Origin: an uncultured Lachnospiraceae bacterium
GTDB lineage: Bacteria; Bacillota; Clostridia; Lachnospirales; Lachnospiraceae
Direction of reading: 5' to 3'
Assembly: GCA_947305245.1 (NCBI GenBank)
Contig: CAMZDG010000023.1
Location: 1 to 44,060 of the forward strand
Length of the DNA: 44,060 nucleotides
The notes under the pieces are model-generated. The model had not been told where the DNA came from, ran no database searches, and worked only from the letters and a program-made list of their open reading frames with translations. This document shows positions 41,216-44,060 of this stretch, piece by piece (the stretch's first letter is position 1; every line of letters starts with the position of its first letter). Made by a program: the position numbers and the translations under genes.

Positions 41216-41618
41216 CCTTTTTTACAAATTTCGCAAGGACGCCGTTGACAAAGGCGCCCGCGCTGTCCTGTCCATATTTCTTGGCAATGGTCACTGCTTC
41301 ATCGATGGCGACGCCCTCCGGGATCTCATCGTCGAAGAGCATCTCATAGAGAGCAAGGCGCAGCACGGTCAGCTCCACCTTACCGATCCGCTTCGTGTTC
41401 CATTTTTCCGTTTTCTCATTCAGGAGAGCGTCCAGCTCAGGAAGCTTCTCCAATACCTTTTCATACCTCTGCGTGATGGACTCTGCAAAATCTGCGGCGT
41501 CACTTCTCTCCTCGTCTTCGAAGAAAAGCTTCACCTGCTCCGGCATGTCCTCCGGGGAGTTAAACTCCACGCGGAACAAAAGCATAAATAGCTGTTCTCT
41601 TTGCTCGTGTCGTCCCAT
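41199..41618 (-). CDS. nusB: Transcription antitermination factor NusB
   Basis: NusB with NusE binds boxA RNA and supports antitermination in rRNA transcription. The 139-residue product has REQLFMLLFRVEF, the conserved C-terminal core RIGKVELTVLRLALYEML, EGVAIDEAVTIAKKYG and AFVNGVLAKF. ATG at 41616-41618 matches the family start (MGRHEQREQ); another ATG three codons upstream has AAAGG only three bases away. Overlaps xseA by 17 bases. Confidence 0.93.
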   Translation of the reverse strand: MGRHEQREQLFMLLFRVEFNSPEDMPEQVKLFFEDEERSDAADFAESITQRYEKVLEKLPELDALLNEKTEKWNTKRIGKVELTVLRLALYEMLFDDEIPEGVAIDEAVTIAKKYGQDSAGAFVNGVLAKFVKKGDQNS

Positions 41619-41633
41619 AGATCCCATCTGCCT

Positions 41634-41978
41634 TTACTTTATGATAACGCTGGAAAAGCGAACGTTAACGTTGCTGCAGGTCAGGCCCGTCATGTTCTCA
41701 ACGGCACTCTTTACCTTGCTCTGCAGCTGCTGGCTCACCTCAGGGATGTTATAGCCATACTTCACGTTCACGGCGATCTCCACCTTAACGGAATTGTTCT
41801 TGATCTCAACCTTAACGCCCTTGGACGCCTTGGAAGCCGCGCCGCCGGGAAGGGATGCTCCCTCTACCTCCGAGGCTGCGATGGATGCAATGTGCGCAAC
41901 GACCGTCTCCGCGATGCGAACCGTTCCAATGGATTCTTCCTCTTTCAGCATAACAACTGAATTCTGCTCTTTTTCCAC
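41634..41978 (-). CDS. Asp23/Gls24 family envelope stress protein
   Basis: Asp23/Gls24 proteins are abundant Gram-positive cell-envelope stress proteins that form structures near the membrane; the molecular role is unclear. The 114-residue product has GTVRIAETVVAHIASIAASEVEG, VKVEIAVNVKYGYNIPEVSQQLQSKV and VNVRFSSVII. It begins with GTG (41976-41978), AGGAGG eight bases upstream. It leads the nusB-xseA-xseB-ispA-dxs gene run and has its own promoter. Confidence 0.93.
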   Translation of the reverse strand: MEKEQNSVVMLKEEESIGTVRIAETVVAHIASIAASEVEGASLPGGAASKASKGVKVEIKNNSVKVEIAVNVKYGYNIPEVSQQLQSKVKSAVENMTGLTCSNVNVRFSSVIIK

Positions 41979-42010
41979 GTCCTCATCCTCCTAATTTCAA
42001 ATGATACTTT

Positions 42011-42039
42011 ATTTTACCACTCTTATTCTAATTTGTCAC
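42011..42039 (-). promoter_or_regulatory. Promoter of the asp23-nusB-xseAB-ispA-dxs run
   Basis: GTGACA (42034-42039) and TAAAAT (42011-42016) on the minus strand are 17 bases apart, with TGG before the -10 box. The -35 box lies inside the last codons of the transglutaminase gene. Confidence 0.65.
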
Positions 42040-43230
42040 CCAAAAAGTCAGACAAAGCAATTCTTCGTTCTGATAATACGAAATCTGCGTCCTCCCGGCG
42101 GGATAATATTCAAAGATCTTATTCTTGTCGAGAAGAAGCTTTTTGATATCGTTGAAGCATTCATAACTGGCACATTTGATCGACACCTGATAGGAATCCT
42201 CCGGAGAAGCCATCTGGAAAAGCGCTCGCAACCCCGCCTCATCCGCCTTCGTAAAATAAGCGTTCTCCCGCAGGAAATAGCTGTCGTCCATGCTGGTGCA
42301 AAAAGGCAGGGGAACCTCCATGTCGATCAGATGCTCCATCTCGATCTCCGCCGTAGTCACCAAAAGATAATCATACAGGATCTCAGGCCCGTTATCACCC
42401 GTCTCTCCGGGATGATAGGAATTGTCTCCCCAAGTGACGTCCACGTAGTAATACTCCCCGTCAGACTTGACAAGATTCCATCCGTGGGGCTGGCCCATCG
42501 CAACGCCCTGTACCAACGTGCACTCCACGCCCATTCCGTTTAGGAGATACTGCATGGACTTTGCATAGCCCTGACAGACGGACCGCCCTCCCACCAGCGC
42601 GGAATAAATGGTCTGATTGTCCGGCGCCTCCAAGTCATATTCCGTCCGTTTGATCAAGGTTTCATAAACATATTTGATCTTCGCATAATCGTCCGCTCCG
42701 GAAGAAAGAAATCCTGCCCGGATCTCGGCCGCGACGCTTAGGATCTCACGCTCTCTTCGCAGGGCCTCCTCACGATCCATGCTATAGCTTCCGGAGAACA
42801 CGTAGCCCACGATCTGATCCCCGAGCATGTGCGTTACGTAGGAATATCCTTCCACGTAAAAGAGCTCCGGATGATCCATGCAGACACAGCTGAACACATA
42901 ATCAATATCCTTCTCCGTAAGGCCGCGCACGATCCCCTCCGTGGCGAGCTCCCCCTCCTTTGCCATGCTTCCAAGGATATGCTCCACGTCGTCATACCAG
43001 AGCTTCTGTTCACTGCTCAAGGTACCATATGCATACTTGGTCCCGCTGACAAGGAAATGATCATCATAGCTTACGGGCGTCTTCTCGCCAAGACCCTGGG
43101 AAGACTCCCCCGTGCCTTCCTCCGACTGTGATATGCCGAAATCCTCCCGCACGTTCGACATGACGTCCGCCGGGCCGGCGCAGCCTCCCAGAGAAAGCGC
43201 CATGAGCAGTACGATAACAATCAGATACAT
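42028..43230 (-). CDS. Transglutaminase-fold surface lipoprotein
   Basis: The 400-residue product has a signal peptide with lipobox LGGC (Cys17), a Ser/Gly/Glu-rich spacer, and a transglutaminase-like (papain-fold) domain with a full triad: C219 in GRSVCQGYAKSMQYLL, H249 in GQPHGWNLV and D264 in YYYVDVTWGD. Bacterial members are usually cysteine proteases or transfer enzymes acting on wall or surface proteins; the substrate is unknown. The C-terminal 120 residues have no clear motif. GGAGG lies seven bases before the ATG. It sits 18 bases after prfC, so is probably co-transcribed with it. Confidence 0.85.
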   Translation of the reverse strand: MYLIVIVLLMALSLGGCAGPADVMSNVREDFGISQSEEGTGESSQGLGEKTPVSYDDHFLVSGTKYAYGTLSSEQKLWYDDVEHILGSMAKEGELATEGIVRGLTEKDIDYVFSCVCMDHPELFYVEGYSYVTHMLGDQIVGYVFSGSYSMDREEALRREREILSVAAEIRAGFLSSGADDYAKIKYVYETLIKRTEYDLEAPDNQTIYSALVGGRSVCQGYAKSMQYLLNGMGVECTLVQGVAMGQPHGWNLVKSDGEYYYVDVTWGDNSYHPGETGDNGPEILYDYLLVTTAEIEMEHLIDMEVPLPFCTSMDDSYFLRENAYFTKADEAGLRALFQMASPEDSYQVSIKCASYECFNDIKKLLLDKNKIFEYYPAGRTQISYYQNEELLCLTFWVTN

Positions 43231-43248
43231 CCCGTTTCCTCCGCATCC

Positions 43249-44060
43249 TTAGTTTCTGTTAAACTCCGCCAAAACCAATCCCTTATTGCGATCCAGGGTC
43301 ATGCCGATGCTCCAGGAATTCACGAACAGAAGCAGCGGATTCCCCTTCATGTCCTTCACCTTCTTCATGTCAGAGGTGCCGATCAGTTTTTCCACGTTCA
43401 CCTCATCCTTATTCGCGATCCAGCGAATGTGCTCATACGGGAGATTCTCCAGACGGATCTCCACGTTATATTCGTTCTCCAGACGGTATTTCAGCACGTC
43501 GAACTGCAGCACGCCGACTACGCCGACGATGACCTCCTCCATGCCCGCCGTCATCTCGGTAAAGATCTGGATGGCACCCTCCTGCGCGATCTGCTCGATG
43601 CCCTTGACAAACTGCTTACGCTTCATGGTGTCGAGCTGGCGCACTCTCGCAAAGTGCTCCGGCGCGAAGGTGGGAATGCCTTCATATGCAAACTTTTCCT
43701 TCGGCACGCAAAGCGTGTCGCCGATGGAGAAGATGCCGGGATCAAACACGCCGATGATGTCGCCCGCATATGCCTCTGAAAGGATCTTTCTCTCATCCGC
43801 CATGATCTGCTGCGGCTGGGAGAGACGAAGCACCTTATTCCCCTGCACGTGGCGGACCTCCATCTGAGCGTCAAACTTCCCGGAGCAGATGCGCATGAAC
43901 GCGATCCTGTCGCGATGCGCCTTATTCATGTTCGCCTGGATCTTAAACACAAAGGCGGAAAACTCATGTTCCGTCGGACGGATCAGCCCCGCATCAGACA
44001 TTCTGGGCAGGGGCGGCGTCGTCATGCGCAGGAAATGCTTTAAGAAAATCTCCACGCCAA
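43249..44060 (-). CDS. prfC: Peptide chain release factor 3, C-terminal part
   Basis: RF3 is the GTPase that recycles RF1/RF2 after peptide release. Only the C-terminal half is in the window, the gene running off the end. The visible part includes EHEFSAFVFKIQANMNKAHRDRIAFMRICSGKF, LSQPQQIMADER, GDIIGVFDPGIFSIGDTL, PTFAPEHFARVR and VGVVGVLQFDVLKYRLENEY, all typical of RF3 domains II and III. The GTPase domain lies beyond the window. It precedes the transglutaminase lipoprotein gene on the same strand. Confidence 0.93.
   Translation of the reverse strand, partial: GVEIFLKHFLRMTTPPLPRMSDAGLIRPTEHEFSAFVFKIQANMNKAHRDRIAFMRICSGKFDAQMEVRHVQGNKVLRLSQPQQIMADERKILSEAYAGDIIGVFDPGIFSIGDTLCVPKEKFAYEGIPTFAPEHFARVRQLDTMKRKQFVKGIEQIAQEGAIQIFTEMTAGMEEVIVGVVGVLQFDVLKYRLENEYNVEIRLENLPYEHIRWIANKDEVNVEKLIGTSDMKKVKDMKGNPLLLFVNSWSIGMTLDRNKGLVLAEFNRN

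Overview
The window is a dense, almost entirely coding stretch of a low-redundancy chromosome with slightly over half G+C by eye. It looks like a member of the Clostridia, most likely a Lachnospiraceae relative. The reasons are the classic Gram-positive order secG-rnr-smpB-ssrA, the order Asp23-nusB-xseA-xseB-ispA-dxs-tlyA-nadK-argR-recN-spoIVB, Clostridia-typical families (DUF1836, YerC/TrpR-like, CPCC, two-OB-fold SSB), strong GGAGG ribosome sites, frequent TTG/GTG starts and TTGACA/TATAAT-like promoters. No insertion sequence, integrase, phage module, CRISPR array or tRNA gene was seen.

Regions. (1) 1-3400, minus strand: tmRNA, its partner SmpB, RNase R and SecG, i.e. ribosome rescue plus nonstop-mRNA decay. 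(2) 3400-9340: a YqeG-type HAD phosphatase on the plus strand faces a minus-strand run read from the right as rlmD, a lipoprotein-type adenosine deaminase, a membrane zinc-ribbon protein, a CPCC zinc protein and a membrane-anchored Lys/Pro-repeat protein with a small C-terminal domain. A short acidic membrane protein lies upstream. (3) 9450-16470: pcrA helicase downstream of potABCD, a polyamine ABC importer whose PotA carries an extra C-terminal module; a divergent HTH gene sits across a shared intergenic region with an operator-like palindrome. (4) 16500-20430: small regulators (HTH, DUF1836, YerC), a LytM-fold protein that has lost its zinc ligands, a eukaryote-type HisA overlapping it by 40 bases, and a small orphan lipoprotein. 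(5) 20460-25950: dapB and dapA behind a lysine riboswitch, a corrinoid adenosyltransferase, a double-OB SSB and the GTPase BipA/TypA. (6) 25990-31510: an acyltransferase-3 membrane protein and a likely operon of an unknown four-helix membrane protein, a GT4 glycosyltransferase with an 11-residue-repeat tail and a GH13 glucosidase. (7) 31530-42040: spoIVB, recN, argR, nadK, tlyA, dxs, ispA, xseB, xseA, nusB, asp23. (8) 42030-end: a transglutaminase-fold lipoprotein and the 3' part of prfC.

Most of the window is housekeeping. The parts that deserve attention are: the adenosine deaminase, which has both a lipoprotein leader and a well-placed internal start that would give a cytosolic form; the CPCC/repeat-protein pair with overlapping genes; the eukaryote-type HisA; the zinc-ligand-free LytM protein; and the GT4 enzyme with an amphipathic repeat tail. 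I did not find a clearly new multi-gene defence or mobile system. The CPCC/repeat pair (3919-4846) is the nearest candidate, and its function is only inferred. Start sites were chosen from ribosome-site spacing and family length, and several are shorter than the longest open frame.
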